NCBI RefSeq assembly: GCF_038967635.1
Contig: NZ_CP152413.1
Span: 620,001-684,000 of the forward strand
Direction: 5' to 3'
Source: Bradyrhizobium sp. B124
GTDB taxonomy: Bacteria; Pseudomonadota; Alphaproteobacteria; Rhizobiales; Xanthobacteraceae
DNA: 64,000 nt
Position 1 is the stretch's first letter; the number at the start of each line of letters is the position of its first letter. Positions 53,077-62,403 of this stretch are shown here, one piece after another. The notes under the pieces are model-generated. The model saw only the letters and a list, made by a program, of their open reading frames with translations, ran no database searches and had not been told where the DNA came from. The translations under genes were made by a program, and so were the position numbers.

Positions 53077-53513
53077 AGGGAAGCTGGCGGCACCTGAATC
53101 ACGGAAAAGAACAGGCCAAGCTGGCGAATGGCGTTGGCAAAGCTTTCGTAGTTCACCGGCTTGGTGATGTAGACGTTGCAGCCGAGTTCGTAGCAACGCT
53201 TGATCTCCTGGGAGTCGTCGGTGGTGGTCAGCACGACCACCGGCGTCGCCTTGAGATGCTTGTTTTCCTTGACCCGCTTCAGAATATCGATGCCGGTCAT
53301 GTCAGGCAGATTGAGATCAAGCAGGATGAGCAGGGCCTGGCCCTTGCGCTCAACCGCGCTGCCATCCTTGCCGAACAGGTAGTGCACGGCCTCTGTACCG
53401 TTGGTGAACGGGACGATCTCATTGTTGACACCTGAGCGCCGGATATTCCGCTCAATCAGGCGGGCATGGCCCTCGTCGTCCTCGATCATGATGATGGTGA
53501 CTGGATCGCTCAT
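53073..53513 (-). CDS. Stand-alone response regulator (Rcp1-like)
   Basis: A 146-residue receiver: ITIIMIEDDEGHARLIERNI-type start (MSDPVTIIMIEDDEGHARLI), phospho-Asp in LLILLDLNLPDMTG, T switch in VVVLTTTDDSQ and Lys in VYITKPVNYESF. The longer loops and Y-I-T-K-P are typical of the Rcp1/FrzS type paired with phytochrome-like kinases. It overlaps the kinase upstream and the receiver-kinase downstream by 4 bases each, so all three are translationally coupled. Confidence 0.93.
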   Translation of the reverse strand: MSDPVTIIMIEDDEGHARLIERNIRRSGVNNEIVPFTNGTEAVHYLFGKDGSAVERKGQALLILLDLNLPDMTGIDILKRVKENKHLKATPVVVLTTTDDSQEIKRCYELGCNVYITKPVNYESFANAIRQLGLFFSVIQVPPASL

Positions 53514-55048
53514 GATTCTTTGTCCCGGTTCTTGCCTGAGTTCTTGCCTGACCATTTGGTAGGCAGCGTGATCGTGAACGTGCTGCCATTGTGAAGTTCC
53601 GATGTTACCGACATGGTGCCGCCCAGTCTGCGCACAAGTGCGCGGACATGGGCAAGCCCGATGCCCTGACCGGGCTTGTCCTGGGTTCCGGCACGGCGGA
53701 ACAGATCGAAGATGCGCTGGTGGTCCTTCGGATCGATGCCGCGGCCATTGTCGGTCACTTCGAAGATCGCAAAACCCAGCTTGGTGCGGCCCTCGATCGA
53801 GATCTCGCCGGGGACGCCGTCCTTGAGGTACTTGAGTGCATTGTCGATCAGGTTGGAGAAGATCTGCTCCAGCGCGAGGCGGTCGCTGACGAGATTCGGC
53901 AAAGCGCCGACCTCGACGGTCGCATTGGCCTCGGCCGCCTGATGCGCGACCGTCTTGACGATGCCGTCGATCAGCTCGCGGAGATCGATCCGCTCCGGCT
54001 TGAACTCGCGGCGGCCCTCGCGGGTGAGATTGAGGATCGCGCTGATCAGGCGGTCCATCTTGGCGATCGACGATTTGATGAAGCCGAGCGATTCGTTGAA
54101 ATCGTCGGATAGCTGCTTGTCGGAGCCTTCGAGCTCGGGCTCGGCCACGTCGGTCGCGTCTTCCATCGCCGGCGCCAGCGATGCGGTGCGATTGAGCGTG
54201 GCGATGCGCTTGAAGATGTCGCCGCGCAATTCCTCCAGCTCGCTGGTGAAGCCCATGATGTTGACCAGCGGCGAGCGCAGGTCGTGGCTGACGATATAGG
54301 CGAAGCGCTGGATTTCCTCGTTGGCCTCGCGCAGGTCGGCGGTCCGTTCGTCGACGATGGTTTCGAGATTGACGTTGCTGTCGCGCAGCCTGGCCTCGGC
54401 CTCGTCGCGCGCCCGCGAGGACTGCCGCAGCAGCACGAGCGAGAGGGCGGCGAGCGCCAGCACCATGCAGGAGCCGGCGATGGTGACGGAGGAGGCGAGC
54501 ACCTGGGTCCTGTCCGCGGTTGCGGTGCGCTCAGCCAGCAGCCGATCCTCCTCGGTGCGCATGTCGCGGCCGATCCGGGCGATCGCTTCCAATGCATCGG
54601 CCGAAGTGCCCTGGCGCAGGATGTCGACGCTGGTCGCGGCGTCGTTGTTGTTGGCGCGCTCGATGCTGAGGGCGAACTCGGCCAGCCGTTGCTCGACGGC
54701 GGCTTTCAGCTTCGCGGCATTGGCGACCTGCGCCGGATTATCGACGGTCATCATCTGGAGATGGCCGAGCGCGGCCGGGAGCGCCGCCGCGGCCGACTGG
54801 TACTCAGACAGGTATTGTGGTGCTGACGTCAGCAGATACGCCCTGGTCGCGCTTTCGGCGCGCCTGACGTCAAGCAACAGATTGGCAACCTGGCTCTCCA
54901 CCTCGACGGTATGGACGACCCAGGCGTTGTCCTCACGCGCCTTGTTGACCAGCAGGACGGACGCCACGCTGACCGCGACCAGCACGAAAAATCCCGCCGA
55001 GAGCAGCAGGATCTGTAACGTGGACCGGCGTCGTGAAACTGGTGTCAC
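53510..55048 (-). CDS. CHASE3-containing sensor histidine kinase
   Basis: A 512-residue membrane kinase. It begins MTPVSRRRSTLQILLLSAGF with the first helix, has a CHASE3-like sensor (RREDNAWVV-like region at about 40-180), a second helix (about 188-208), a coiled linker, HisKA with His in YIVSHDLRSPLVN, and HATPase with SDRLALEQIFSNLIDNALKY (N box), EVTDNGRGID and GQGIGLAHV. It is the first gene of the three-gene phosphorelay. The ATG at 55048 overlaps nothing upstream. The signal is unknown. Confidence 0.92.
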   Translation of the reverse strand: MTPVSRRRSTLQILLLSAGFFVLVAVSVASVLLVNKAREDNAWVVHTVEVESQVANLLLDVRRAESATRAYLLTSAPQYLSEYQSAAAALPAALGHLQMMTVDNPAQVANAAKLKAAVEQRLAEFALSIERANNNDAATSVDILRQGTSADALEAIARIGRDMRTEEDRLLAERTATADRTQVLASSVTIAGSCMVLALAALSLVLLRQSSRARDEAEARLRDSNVNLETIVDERTADLREANEEIQRFAYIVSHDLRSPLVNIMGFTSELEELRGDIFKRIATLNRTASLAPAMEDATDVAEPELEGSDKQLSDDFNESLGFIKSSIAKMDRLISAILNLTREGRREFKPERIDLRELIDGIVKTVAHQAAEANATVEVGALPNLVSDRLALEQIFSNLIDNALKYLKDGVPGEISIEGRTKLGFAIFEVTDNGRGIDPKDHQRIFDLFRRAGTQDKPGQGIGLAHVRALVRRLGGTMSVTSELHNGSTFTITLPTKWSGKNSGKNRDKES

Positions 55049-55148
55049 GACGGTCTCTTCGCGAGAGTGGGATTCAATGCGTCCCCGTGGAAAGCCAACA
55101 ACCCTTTAGTACGTTTGAGCGGGGCGCTGGGTTCCACAAAGTTCCAAA

Positions 55149-56507
55149 CTATTTCGGGGCGTCGGATGGCTGGCCGGCGAGATACTGCTCCAGCCAGTGG
55201 ATGTGATAGTCGCCCTCGATGATGTCGGGCTCGCGCACCAGCGCGCGGAACAGCGGCAGCGTCGTCTCGATGCCGTCGACCACCATCTCGTCCAGCGCCC
55301 GGCGCAACCGCATCAGGCATTCGCCGCGGGTCTTGCCGTGCACGATCAGCTTGCCGACCAGCGAGTCGTAATAGGGCGGAATCACGTAGCCCTGATAGAC
55401 GGCGGAATCGATCCGCACGCCGAGACCGCCAGGCGCGTGGAATTGCGTGATCCGTCCGGGCGACGGACGGAAGGTCTGCGGGTTCTCCGCATTGATGCGG
55501 CACTCGATGGCGTGGCCGATGATCGCGATCTCGCTTTGCTTGGCCGGAAGCTCGCCGCCGGCGGCAATCCGGATCTGCTCCAGCACCAGATCGATATCCG
55601 TGATGCTTTCGGTGACGGGATGCTCGACCTGGATGCGCGTGTTCATTTCGATGAAATAGAATTCGCCGTCCTCGTAGAGGAATTCGATGGTACCGACGCC
55701 GAGATACTTCATGTCCCGCATCGCCTTGGCGCAGGTCTCGCCGATCCTGGCGCGCGCCGCCGCGCCAAGCACGGGCGAGGGGCCTTCCTCCCAGACCTTC
55801 TGGTGACGGCGCTGCAGCGAGCAGTCGCGCTCGCCGAGATGGATGGCGCCGCCGCGGCCATCACCGAGAATCTGGATCTCGATGTGGCGCGGCTTCTGCA
55901 GGTATTTCTCCAGATAGACCGAGGCGTCGCCGAACGCCGACTTGGCTTCGTTGGCCGCGGTCGTGAGCGCCAGCGCGAGGTCGGCCTCGGTGTGGGCGAC
56001 CTTCATGCCGCGGCCGCCGCCGCCGGCCGCCGCCTTCACCAGCACGGGGAAGCCGATCTCCTTGGCGATCGCCATGGCATCGTCGTCCGCCGTCACTGCG
56101 CCGTCCGAACCGGGCACCACGGGGATGCCGAGGCGCTTGGCGGTCTTCTTGGCCTCGATCTTGTCGCCCATCAGGCGGATGTGCTCGGCCTTCGGCCCGA
56201 TGAAGCCCAGATTGTGATCGGCGAGGATCTCGGCGAAGCGCGCATTCTCGGACAGGAAGCCGTAGCCGGGATGCACGGCGTCGGCGCCGGTGATCTCGCA
56301 GGCGGCCAGCAGCGCCGGGATGTTGAGATAGGAATCCTTCGACGGCGGCGGCCCGATGCAGACGCTCTCGTCGGCGAGGCGCACATGCATGGCGTCGGCG
56401 TCGGCGGTCGAATGCACCGCGACGGTGGAGATGCCGAGCTCCTTGCAGGCCCGGAGCACGCGAAGCGCGATCTCGCCGCGATTGGCTATGAGGATCTTGT
56501 CGAACAT
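55149..56507 (-). CDS. accC: Biotin carboxylase subunit of acetyl-CoA carboxylase
   Basis: A 452-residue ATP-grasp enzyme that carboxylates biotin on AccB, the first half-reaction of fatty-acid synthesis. Landmarks are [20 protein letters not shown] at the N-terminus, [15 protein letters not shown] (glycine-rich ATP loop), HIEIQILGD and [14 protein letters not shown]. Length is typical (about 450). It begins 24 bases after accB and is co-transcribed with aroQ and accB. Confidence 0.97.
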   Translation of the reverse strand: MFDKILIANRGEIALRVLRACKELGISTVAVHSTADADAMHVRLADESVCIGPPPSKDSYLNIPALLAACEITGADAVHPGYGFLSENARFAEILADHNLGFIGPKAEHIRLMGDKIEAKKTAKRLGIPVVPGSDGAVTADDDAMAIAKEIGFPVLVKAAAGGGGRGMKVAHTEADLALALTTAANEAKSAFGDASVYLEKYLQKPRHIEIQILGDGRGGAIHLGERDCSLQRRHQKVWEEGPSPVLGAAARARIGETCAKAMRDMKYLGVGTIEFLYEDGEFYFIEMNTRIQVEHPVTESITDIDLVLEQIRIAAGGELPAKQSEIAIIGHAIECRINAENPQTFRPSPGRITQFHAPGGLGVRIDSAVYQGYVIPPYYDSLVGKLIVHGKTRGECLMRLRRALDEMVVDGIETTLPLFRALVREPDIIEGDYHIHWLEQYLAGQPSDAPK

Positions 56508-56531
56508 CGCAGCGCCTGACGTTGACGGAAG

Positions 56532-57026
56532 CTATTCAATGATGACGAGCGGCTCGCCGAATTCGACCGGCTGGCCGTCCTCGACGAGGATCTGCGTCAC
56601 GGTGCCCGCGCGCGGCGACGGAATCTGGTTCATCGTCTTCATCGCCTCGATGATCAGAAGCGTCTGGCCGGCCGTGACCTTGCTGCCGACTTCAATGAAC
56701 GGCTTGGCGCCAGGTTCCGGAGCCCAATAGGCGGTGCCGACCATCGGCGAGGGCACGACACCCGGGTGTTTCGCCATGTCGGCGGCGGCAGCGGCGGCAG
56801 CCGGCACTGCCACCGGGGCGGCAACCGCATGCACGGCTGACGGCACGGAGGCGGCGATGCTGATATTGCGCGCGACCCGGACGCGCAGGCCGGCGCGCTC
56901 GATCTCGATCTCGGTGAGGTTGGTCTCAGCAAGCAGCAGCGCGAGCTCGCGGATGAGGACGCTGTCGTCGTTCTTGGAGTCGTTCTTGGACTTTGCGGCT
57001 GGTTTGTCGTCTGGCTGGCGCGCCAT
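56532..57026 (-). CDS. accB: Biotin carboxyl carrier protein of acetyl-CoA carboxylase
   Basis: A 164-residue carrier whose C-terminal biotinyl domain has [12 protein letters not shown] with the biotinylated Lys in M-K-T/M context (E-A-M-K). The N-terminus is a charged helix ([20 protein letters not shown]), followed by an Ala/Pro-rich flexible linker. Length agrees with the family. It is the middle gene of aroQ-accB-accC. Confidence 0.96.
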   Translation of the reverse strand: MARQPDDKPAAKSKNDSKNDDSVLIRELALLLAETNLTEIEIERAGLRVRVARNISIAASVPSAVHAVAAPVAVPAAAAAAADMAKHPGVVPSPMVGTAYWAPEPGAKPFIEVGSKVTAGQTLLIIEAMKTMNQIPSPRAGTVTQILVEDGQPVEFGEPLVIIE

Positions 57027-57078
57027 GTTGTTTGATCCGAAATCTCTGTCTGGTGACGGGGAACGTCAGGATTGACGA

Positions 57079-57546
57079 TTAAGTCTTTGCCTTCGCACCG
57101 ATCCTGGTGGCGAGGCCGATGATCGCAAGCCGGTAGCCGTCGATGCCGAAGCCGCAAAGTGACGCGAAGGCGGCTTTAGCAGTGAACGAGTGGTCCCGGA
57201 AGCTCTCGCGGGCGTGGATGTTGCTGACGTGAACCTCGACGGCGGGAATCTTGACCGCAACCAGCGCGTCATGCAGCGCGATCGAGGTATGGGAGTAGCC
57301 GCCGGCGTTGATGATGATGCCGACCGCCTTCTTGGCGTGAGCCTCATGGATGAAGTCGATCAGTTCGCCCTCGCGGTTGGACTGCCGGCAGTCGGCGGTC
57401 AACCCGAACTGCCGCGCGGTGTCCGCGCACAGCTTCTCGACGTCGGCGAGGGTGGCATGGCCGTATGTCTCCGGCTCGCGCGTCCCCAACAGGTTGAGGT
57501 TCGGGCCATTCAGCACATAGATCGTTCCGGCAGCAGCCATTTCCAT
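57079..57546 (-). CDS. aroQ: Type II 3-dehydroquinate dehydratase
   Basis: A 155-residue dodecameric enzyme that dehydrates 3-dehydroquinate in the shikimate pathway. It shows [20 protein letters not shown] (with the catalytic Tyr of the lid), [35 protein letters not shown] (Asn) and [18 protein letters not shown] (His). The ATG at 57546 is used; one at 57540 is 2 codons later. It is 52 bases upstream of accB, the usual arrangement in alphaproteobacteria. Confidence 0.96.
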   Translation of the reverse strand: MEMAAAGTIYVLNGPNLNLLGTREPETYGHATLADVEKLCADTARQFGLTADCRQSNREGELIDFIHEAHAKKAVGIIINAGGYSHTSIALHDALVAVKIPAVEVHVSNIHARESFRDHSFTAKAAFASLCGFGIDGYRLAIIGLATRIGAKAKT

Positions 57547-57762
57547 GGGTTCCGAAGGGGAAAGTGGGCCGGGTTATAGGTAACAACCGGCCGCAGGGGA
57601 AGTCTTTAGGTGAAATCGGAACGTCTTCAACAGCTTCCTTCGCTCTGTTAGATAGCTGCCGTAACCTACGGAAATTGCTGATTAACTAAATCTGGCGGAA
57701 GGCAGGCCGGGGGTGTGCTCCGGCCAGCCATCCACTGGCGACTGCGGGGTGCAGCCGCATGC

Positions 57763-57789
57763 AAAACCCGCCCCTGAGGGGGCGGGGTT
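57763..57789 (-). terminator. Terminator of the DUF1236 gene
   Basis: CCCGCCCC and GGGGCGGG flank TGAG; on the minus strand a TTTTGC follows. It is about 48 bases after the DUF1236 stop, downstream on that strand. Confidence 0.7.
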
Positions 57790-57836
57790 GAGATCGAGGC
57801 GAGGGCTCGTCATGGCACCCTCGCGCCGAGGCCGGC

Positions 57837-58682
57837 TTAGCCCTCGATGATGTAGACGATCTCGTGGGTCTCCGGCTGCACGATGATGTAGCGGCCGTGG
57901 ACCAGGATGAACTCATAGCCGCGCCACTGCGGATAGATCGTCACGACGCGCTCCGGCACCGGGTAGAAGTGCACGTCGGCCGGGATACGGGTGCCGACCG
58001 ACACGTTGAAGTTCACATTGGTGACTTCGGCGACGTGCTCGGACTTGATCGCCGTCGAGATCTGGGTGCGCTTCTCGGCCGGTGGCGCCGCGGTGGCCGA
58101 CGTCGCCGCGTTGCCGGTCGTGGTCTGGGTGCGGCTGGTGTCGTTGGTCTGCGCGCGGTTGGTGTCGGTCGGGCTCTTGGTCTGAGCGTTCTGGTTGGTG
58201 GTAGCGCCGCTCTTCTCACGGCTCTCGGCGGCGTTGTTCATCTTGCCGCTCTTGTCATGCTCCTCGGCCCTCATGTTGCCGCTCTTGTCGCGGCCTTCGG
58301 CCTTCATGTCCTTCGAACCTTCCTTGGCGCCCTTGGTCGCATCGTTCTCCGAGCTCATGCTCTTGGACTTCTGCGTGTTCTCCTGTGCACCCTTGGTGGC
58401 GGGGCCGGACTTTTCGGACTCGGCGCCCTTCATGCCCGACGCGTCATCCTTCATGCCTGAAGAAGACTCACCGGTCGTGGAGTGCTCGGAACCCTTCATG
58501 CCGCCCGTATCGCGCTGCATGGTGCCCGACGATGCGCCACCGGACGGTGCGCTGTGCTGCACGGTCGCGCCACCGCCGGCCCCGGATTCCTTGTTGGCGC
58601 CGCCGGCGCCCTGTGCATTCGCGAATCCGGTACCAGCGATCAAAGCCGCCGCAGCGACCGAAATCAGAAAGCGGTTAGACAT
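57837..58682 (-). CDS. DUF1236 exported protein
   Basis: A 281-residue exported protein. It begins MSNRFLISVAAAALIAGTGF with cleavage after ANA. Residues about 25-200 are a low-complexity region rich in Gly, Ser, Lys and Glu, with repeated units such as GMKDDASGMKGAESEKSG and MRAEEHDKSGKMNNAAESRE. The C-terminal 80 residues are the DUF1236 domain (RVVTIYPQWRGYEFILVHGR, YIIVQPETHEIVYIIEG). The function of DUF1236 proteins is not established; they are common in Bradyrhizobium. The protein should be periplasmic. Confidence 0.88.
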   Translation of the reverse strand: MSNRFLISVAAAALIAGTGFANAQGAGGANKESGAGGGATVQHSAPSGGASSGTMQRDTGGMKGSEHSTTGESSSGMKDDASGMKGAESEKSGPATKGAQENTQKSKSMSSENDATKGAKEGSKDMKAEGRDKSGNMRAEEHDKSGKMNNAAESREKSGATTNQNAQTKSPTDTNRAQTNDTSRTQTTTGNAATSATAAPPAEKRTQISTAIKSEHVAEVTNVNFNVSVGTRIPADVHFYPVPERVVTIYPQWRGYEFILVHGRYIIVQPETHEIVYIIEG

Positions 58683-58807
58683 TGTAGTCCTCCTCGTTAT
58701 TCAGCATTGCCCGCGCCGACAACGGGAGAGGATGTGCGATGTTCCTGTTGATTTGCGGTTCCTTGCAGATTGTTTCTTGTGTGAACGCGCGATGAACGAT
58801 TTGCGTT

Positions 58808-59767
58808 TCAACCGCAGGCCCAGTCGAACTCCATGCTCGCAAGGTCGAGCTGGCCGTTGCCGCCGCCGAAATTGAATCCGCCGAAATGCTCTTCGATCTC
58901 GAGATAGGTCGCGCTGTATCTCGGCGTCCACTGGTTCGGAAACATTGTTCCGCCGAGATGGTTGCGGCCGTCCAACCGCTCGAGACCGCGTGCACTGCCT
59001 TGCCCACCGTAAGGCGCGATGTAGTCGCCGAGTTCGCCCTTGTGCAGCAGATGATCGCGCGGCGGCTTGCCGACATTGGGATCGTCGTCGCGCGGCGCAA
59101 GTGCGATGCCGTAGGCGTGGTGCCCGGCCTCGGGGATGCCGCCGAACAGGCGGTACCAGTATGTCTTCTCCAGCGCGTCGCTGCGGGTGCGGCCGACGTT
59201 GACGTCGAACGCCGTGCGCGCCGCCCCCTTCACGAGCCAGCGCGGAGGCGAATTGGTTTCCAGCAGCGGATTGCCGGCAAGCTCCGGCGGCCGGCAGAGC
59301 GGTCCTGCGAACTCGGTCTCCGTGAGCCAGATCGCCACAAAATTGTGGTCGATGATGTCCTTCATCCGAAACTCCATCGGATGACGGTTCTGCCGATAGG
59401 CGAAGTAGGGCAGCAGATTGGGATCGGATGGACGCGCGATGGTCTCTGCCGCGAGATATTGCGCGACCGCGTCGATCTCGACGGGTTCGTCATATTGCTG
59501 ATCGGCGAACATGGCGAGCGCGACATAGGCGTCACCCTTGGCGCGATACTGCGCCGGGACGCGCAGCGTGAAGCAGTGCTGCATCGGAGAGCCGTCATGG
59601 GGACTGAGCGGCCATTGCTCGGTGCGAATGCCCGATGGCAGACCGTAGCACCAGCCATGATCGTGGTCGGAGCCACGCTGTGGCGCGGTCTTCAGGAGGG
59701 TGAGATCGTAGCCAAGTGTTGGTGGAGCAAGGGTTGGCGGGGCCAGTGTTGGCGGGGCCAGGGGCAT
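58808..59767 (-). CDS. Hypothetical protein with a repeated proline-rich start
   Basis: A 319-residue protein I cannot assign. Its first 18 residues are built of repeats (PLAPPTLAPPTLAPPTLG), encoded by three tandem 15-base units. The body has FTLRVPAQYRAKGDAYVALA, FADQQYDEPVEIDAVAQYLA and a C-terminal stretch GGTMFPNQWTPRYSATYLEI followed by HFGGFNFGGGNGQLDLASME. The later part recalls uncharacterised DUF1963-type proteins in pattern only. No signal or membrane helix is seen, so it is probably cytoplasmic. It stands alone between the DUF1236 and DsbA-like genes. Confidence 0.6.
   Translation of the reverse strand: MPLAPPTLAPPTLAPPTLGYDLTLLKTAPQRGSDHDHGWCYGLPSGIRTEQWPLSPHDGSPMQHCFTLRVPAQYRAKGDAYVALAMFADQQYDEPVEIDAVAQYLAAETIARPSDPNLLPYFAYRQNRHPMEFRMKDIIDHNFVAIWLTETEFAGPLCRPPELAGNPLLETNSPPRWLVKGAARTAFDVNVGRTRSDALEKTYWYRLFGGIPEAGHHAYGIALAPRDDDPNVGKPPRDHLLHKGELGDYIAPYGGQGSARGLERLDGRNHLGGTMFPNQWTPRYSATYLEIEEHFGGFNFGGGNGQLDLASMEFDWACG
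59715..59759. repeat. Three 15-base tandem units within a coding start
   Basis: AGTGTTGGTGGAGCA, AGGGTTGGCGGGGCC and AGTGTTGGCGGGGCC run in tandem. On the minus strand they encode repeated P-T-L-A-P. Their number may vary between strains. Confidence 0.75.
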
Positions 59768-59838
59768 GGCGCGCGACTTCCGTTATTGGTGATGCCCCTT
59801 GGTTGCGGCCAGCGCGGAAGCGGTTCGGTGCCGCAAAC

Positions 59839-59872
59839 AAAAAAATCCGACTGCCAGGCAGCCGGATTTTTC
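59839..59872 (-). terminator. Terminator downstream of the DsbA-like gene
   Basis: AAAAATCCG and CGGATTTTT, with CTGCC/GGCAG inside, form a stem of about 13 pairs with one mismatch. T tracts exist on both strands. It is about 30 bases after the DsbA-like stop. Confidence 0.8.
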
Positions 59873-59901
59873 TTGATGGATGAGCGCTGTCGAAGCGACG
59901 A

Positions 59902-60669
59902 TCAGCAGGTCGCCTTGCCGCAGCGGGCAAGGCCGATCTTCTCCTTGAGACCCTCGACGCCGACCGCGCCGATCACGACCTGCTTGCCGATCACGTAGCT
60001 CGGCGTGCCGTTCATGCCCATGGATTCAGCGAGGCGGAAGTTCTCCTCGATGGTCGCCTTCACCTCGGGGCTTGCCATGTCCTTCTCGAGCTTGGTCATG
60101 TCGAGACCGACCTCCTTGGCGACCGCCAGCGCGCGCGCCTTGTCGGCGGCGCCGCGGCCGCCCAGGAGCTTCTGGTGAAACTCGAGATACTTCTTGCCGG
60201 TCGGATCCTGCATGCGCACGGCGACCGCGACCTGCGCGGCCTCGACCGAGCCCTGGCTCAGCACCGGGAATTCCTTCAGCACGACCTTCAGCTTCGGATC
60301 CGACTTCATCAGGTCGAGCATGTCGGACATCGCGCGCTTGCAGTAGCCGCAATTGTAATCGAAGAACTCGACGAAGGTGACGTCGCCGTCCTTGTTGCCG
60401 AGCATGACGCCGCGCGGCGAGTTGAAGATCGTGTCGGCGTTCTTGGCGACGCTCTGCTCATGCTTCTCGGCTTCGGCGGCGGCCTGCCGCTTGCTGAGCT
60501 CGTTCATCGCCTCTTCGAGCACCTCGGGATGCGCGATCAGGTAGTTGCGCACGATGGTCTCGATGTCGCCGCGCTGGGTATCGTTGAAGCTCTGCGCGGA
60601 CGCAGTCAGCGGCGCGGCGCAAATACCGAGCGCGAGCAGGGCAGGGGCGAGAAAACGAAGCGCTGGCAT
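59902..60669 (-). CDS. DsbA-family thiol:disulfide oxidoreductase
   Basis: A 255-residue periplasmic oxidoreductase with signal peptide MPALRFLAPALLALGICAAP (ending SAQS). The redox motif is CGYC in VEFFDYNCGYCKRAMSDML, the cis-Pro is in GTPSYVIGKQVVIGA, and two further Cys lie in LARCGKATC at the C-terminus. The N-terminal helix QRGDIETIVRNYLIAHPEVL is typical of the DsbA/ScsC-like group (DSBA_N). AAGGATTTTGCC precedes the ATG. It folds exported proteins or acts as an isomerase. Confidence 0.92.
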   Translation of the reverse strand: MPALRFLAPALLALGICAAPLTASAQSFNDTQRGDIETIVRNYLIAHPEVLEEAMNELSKRQAAAEAEKHEQSVAKNADTIFNSPRGVMLGNKDGDVTFVEFFDYNCGYCKRAMSDMLDLMKSDPKLKVVLKEFPVLSQGSVEAAQVAVAVRMQDPTGKKYLEFHQKLLGGRGAADKARALAVAKEVGLDMTKLEKDMASPEVKATIEENFRLAESMGMNGTPSYVIGKQVVIGAVGVEGLKEKIGLARCGKATC

Positions 60670-60755
60670 GGCAAAATCCTTGTTCGAGGTGGCCCGAAAT
60701 TCGGCAGGGCCGCGGGCTGGTTTCGGTGATCGTTGTATGGAACTACGGTTTATTT

Positions 60756-62177
60756 CTAGTTGTTTTTCTGACCCGGCATCGGCTTGGCGCTCACAATGTC
60801 GTCAGCTTTGACCCAGCCCGGCGTGCCGATCGCAAACCGCGTCTTGGCGCGCGATGCCAGTTCGCGGGCGGTCTTGTTGTCGCCGCGGAGATAGGCGGCC
60901 TGCGCCGAGGCGAGGTCGGCCTGGGCATAGTCGCCCTTGCGGCCATAGGCCATCGCGAGCTGGGTATAACCGAGCGGCGCCTCGGGCTCGCGCGCCACGG
61001 CGGCGCGCAGCATGTTGATCGCATCGTCGGTGTAGGCCTTGTTATCGGAGGCGACCAGCGCCTGGCCGAGCAGCATCTCGATCAGCGGCGAGCTGCCGGA
61101 GAGCTGCACCGCGCGGCGCAGCGGCGCGATGGCCTCCGCCGGCCGGCCGCCTTCGAGCAGTGCCTGGCCGCGCAATTCGTAGAAATAGGGATTGTTGGGC
61201 TGGACCTGGATCAAGCCGTCGATCTGCGCGATCGCCGAACGCAGATCGCCGTGCAGATAGGTGGTGATCGCGCGCGCATAGCGGGCCGGCAGGCTGGTGT
61301 TGGACAACGGATAGCGGCGGTAGACCGTGTCCTGCCGTTCCATGAAGCCCGAGATCTTGGCGCGCATCATGTCGTGACGCAGCTGCAGCGCCGGATCGTC
61401 CTTCTTGTCCCAATAGGGGCTCGAGCGCGCCAGGTCCTGCAGCGCCGAGACGCGATCGACCGGCATCGGGTGCGACTGCAGATAGGGGTCGGCGCCGCGC
61501 GCGGCGAACAGGCTCTCGTCGGTGAAGCGCTTGAACGTCTCATACATGCCCTTGGCGGACTGGCCGGTCGCGTTCAGGAACTTGACGCCGGCGCGGTCGG
61601 CGTTTTCCTCCTGCTGGCGCTGGTAGGAGAGCAATGTGCGCTGAATGACCGACTGCGGCGCCGAGATCGCGGCGGCACCGGCGCTGGAGAGGCCGTTTCC
61701 AACGCCGCCGCTCGCAGCGCCCGCGGCCAGCGCGCCGACGCCGAGCAGCATCGCGATGATCATCTGGGTCTGCGCCTGCGCCAGCTGCTCGCGCATCTTG
61801 GCAAGATGACCGCCGGCCAGATGGCCGGTCTCATGCGCCAGCACGCCGATGATCTGGTTCGGGGTCTCCGATTGCAGCAGCGCGCCGTAATTGACGAAGA
61901 TGCGGCGGCCGTCGGCGACGAAGGCGTTGAACGAGCCGTCGTTGATGATCACGATCTGGATGTTCTGCTTCTCGAGACCGGCGGCGCGCAGGATCGGCCT
62001 GGTATATTCGCGCAGCAGTTGCTCGGACTCGGTGTCGCGCAGCACCGGCGGGCCCTTCTGCTGGGCTCGCGCAGGGACGCCGGGACCAACGGCGAGTGCA
62101 ACCGCGGTCAGCAATGCGGTGAGCTTGAACGCCGTCGGCTTGAGGGTCCTGGCACGAAGAGCGAGGCGGAACAGCAT
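60756..62177 (-). CDS. BepA-like M48 metalloprotease with TPR repeats
   Basis: A 473-residue periplasmic zinc protease. After a signal region (MLFRLALRARTLKPTAFKLT, VALAVGPGVPARA) comes the M48 domain with GVLAHETGHLAGGHLAKM (H-E-x-x-H) and the third ligand Glu in QQEENADRAGVKFL. The C-terminal half is TPR-like (YFYELRGQALLEGGRPAEAI, YTQLAMAYGRKGDYAQADLA). This matches BepA/YfgC, which degrades or assembles outer-membrane proteins such as LptD. It follows the DsbA-like gene on the same strand, a sensible pairing for outer-membrane assembly. Confidence 0.93.
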   Translation of the reverse strand: MLFRLALRARTLKPTAFKLTALLTAVALAVGPGVPARAQQKGPPVLRDTESEQLLREYTRPILRAAGLEKQNIQIVIINDGSFNAFVADGRRIFVNYGALLQSETPNQIIGVLAHETGHLAGGHLAKMREQLAQAQTQMIIAMLLGVGALAAGAASGGVGNGLSSAGAAAISAPQSVIQRTLLSYQRQQEENADRAGVKFLNATGQSAKGMYETFKRFTDESLFAARGADPYLQSHPMPVDRVSALQDLARSSPYWDKKDDPALQLRHDMMRAKISGFMERQDTVYRRYPLSNTSLPARYARAITTYLHGDLRSAIAQIDGLIQVQPNNPYFYELRGQALLEGGRPAEAIAPLRRAVQLSGSSPLIEMLLGQALVASDNKAYTDDAINMLRAAVAREPEAPLGYTQLAMAYGRKGDYAQADLASAQAAYLRGDNKTARELASRAKTRFAIGTPGWVKADDIVSAKPMPGQKNN

Positions 62178-62264
62178 GGGCGATCTATCGGCGATTTCTG
62201 GCCGCGCGGCGGCAAAGTCCGGTTCCCGACCCGACCGGGGCAGGCGCGTGGCACAGTCTGTTGT

Positions 62265-62316
62265 TTTTGCAGTTCTTCTTCACGCGAACCGGGTATGCAC
62301 TTGGCCTGAAAGCGTT
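62265..62316. repeat. Palindromic repeat, family R3, copy 2
   Basis: TTCTTCACGCGAACCGGGTA and CCTGAAAGCGTTAT match copy 1 (27548-27591) closely. The palindrome is imperfect. It lies in the 226-base gap between the M48 protease and the aminotransferase. Confidence 0.65.
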
Positions 62317-62403
62317 ATAAGGAGCCACCGAATGCGGCCAGTCTGGGGCGGTCGCCGGTATCGGAACCCGAACCCGGCAGCGGCCGTGCAATAGCAGAAA
62401 TCC

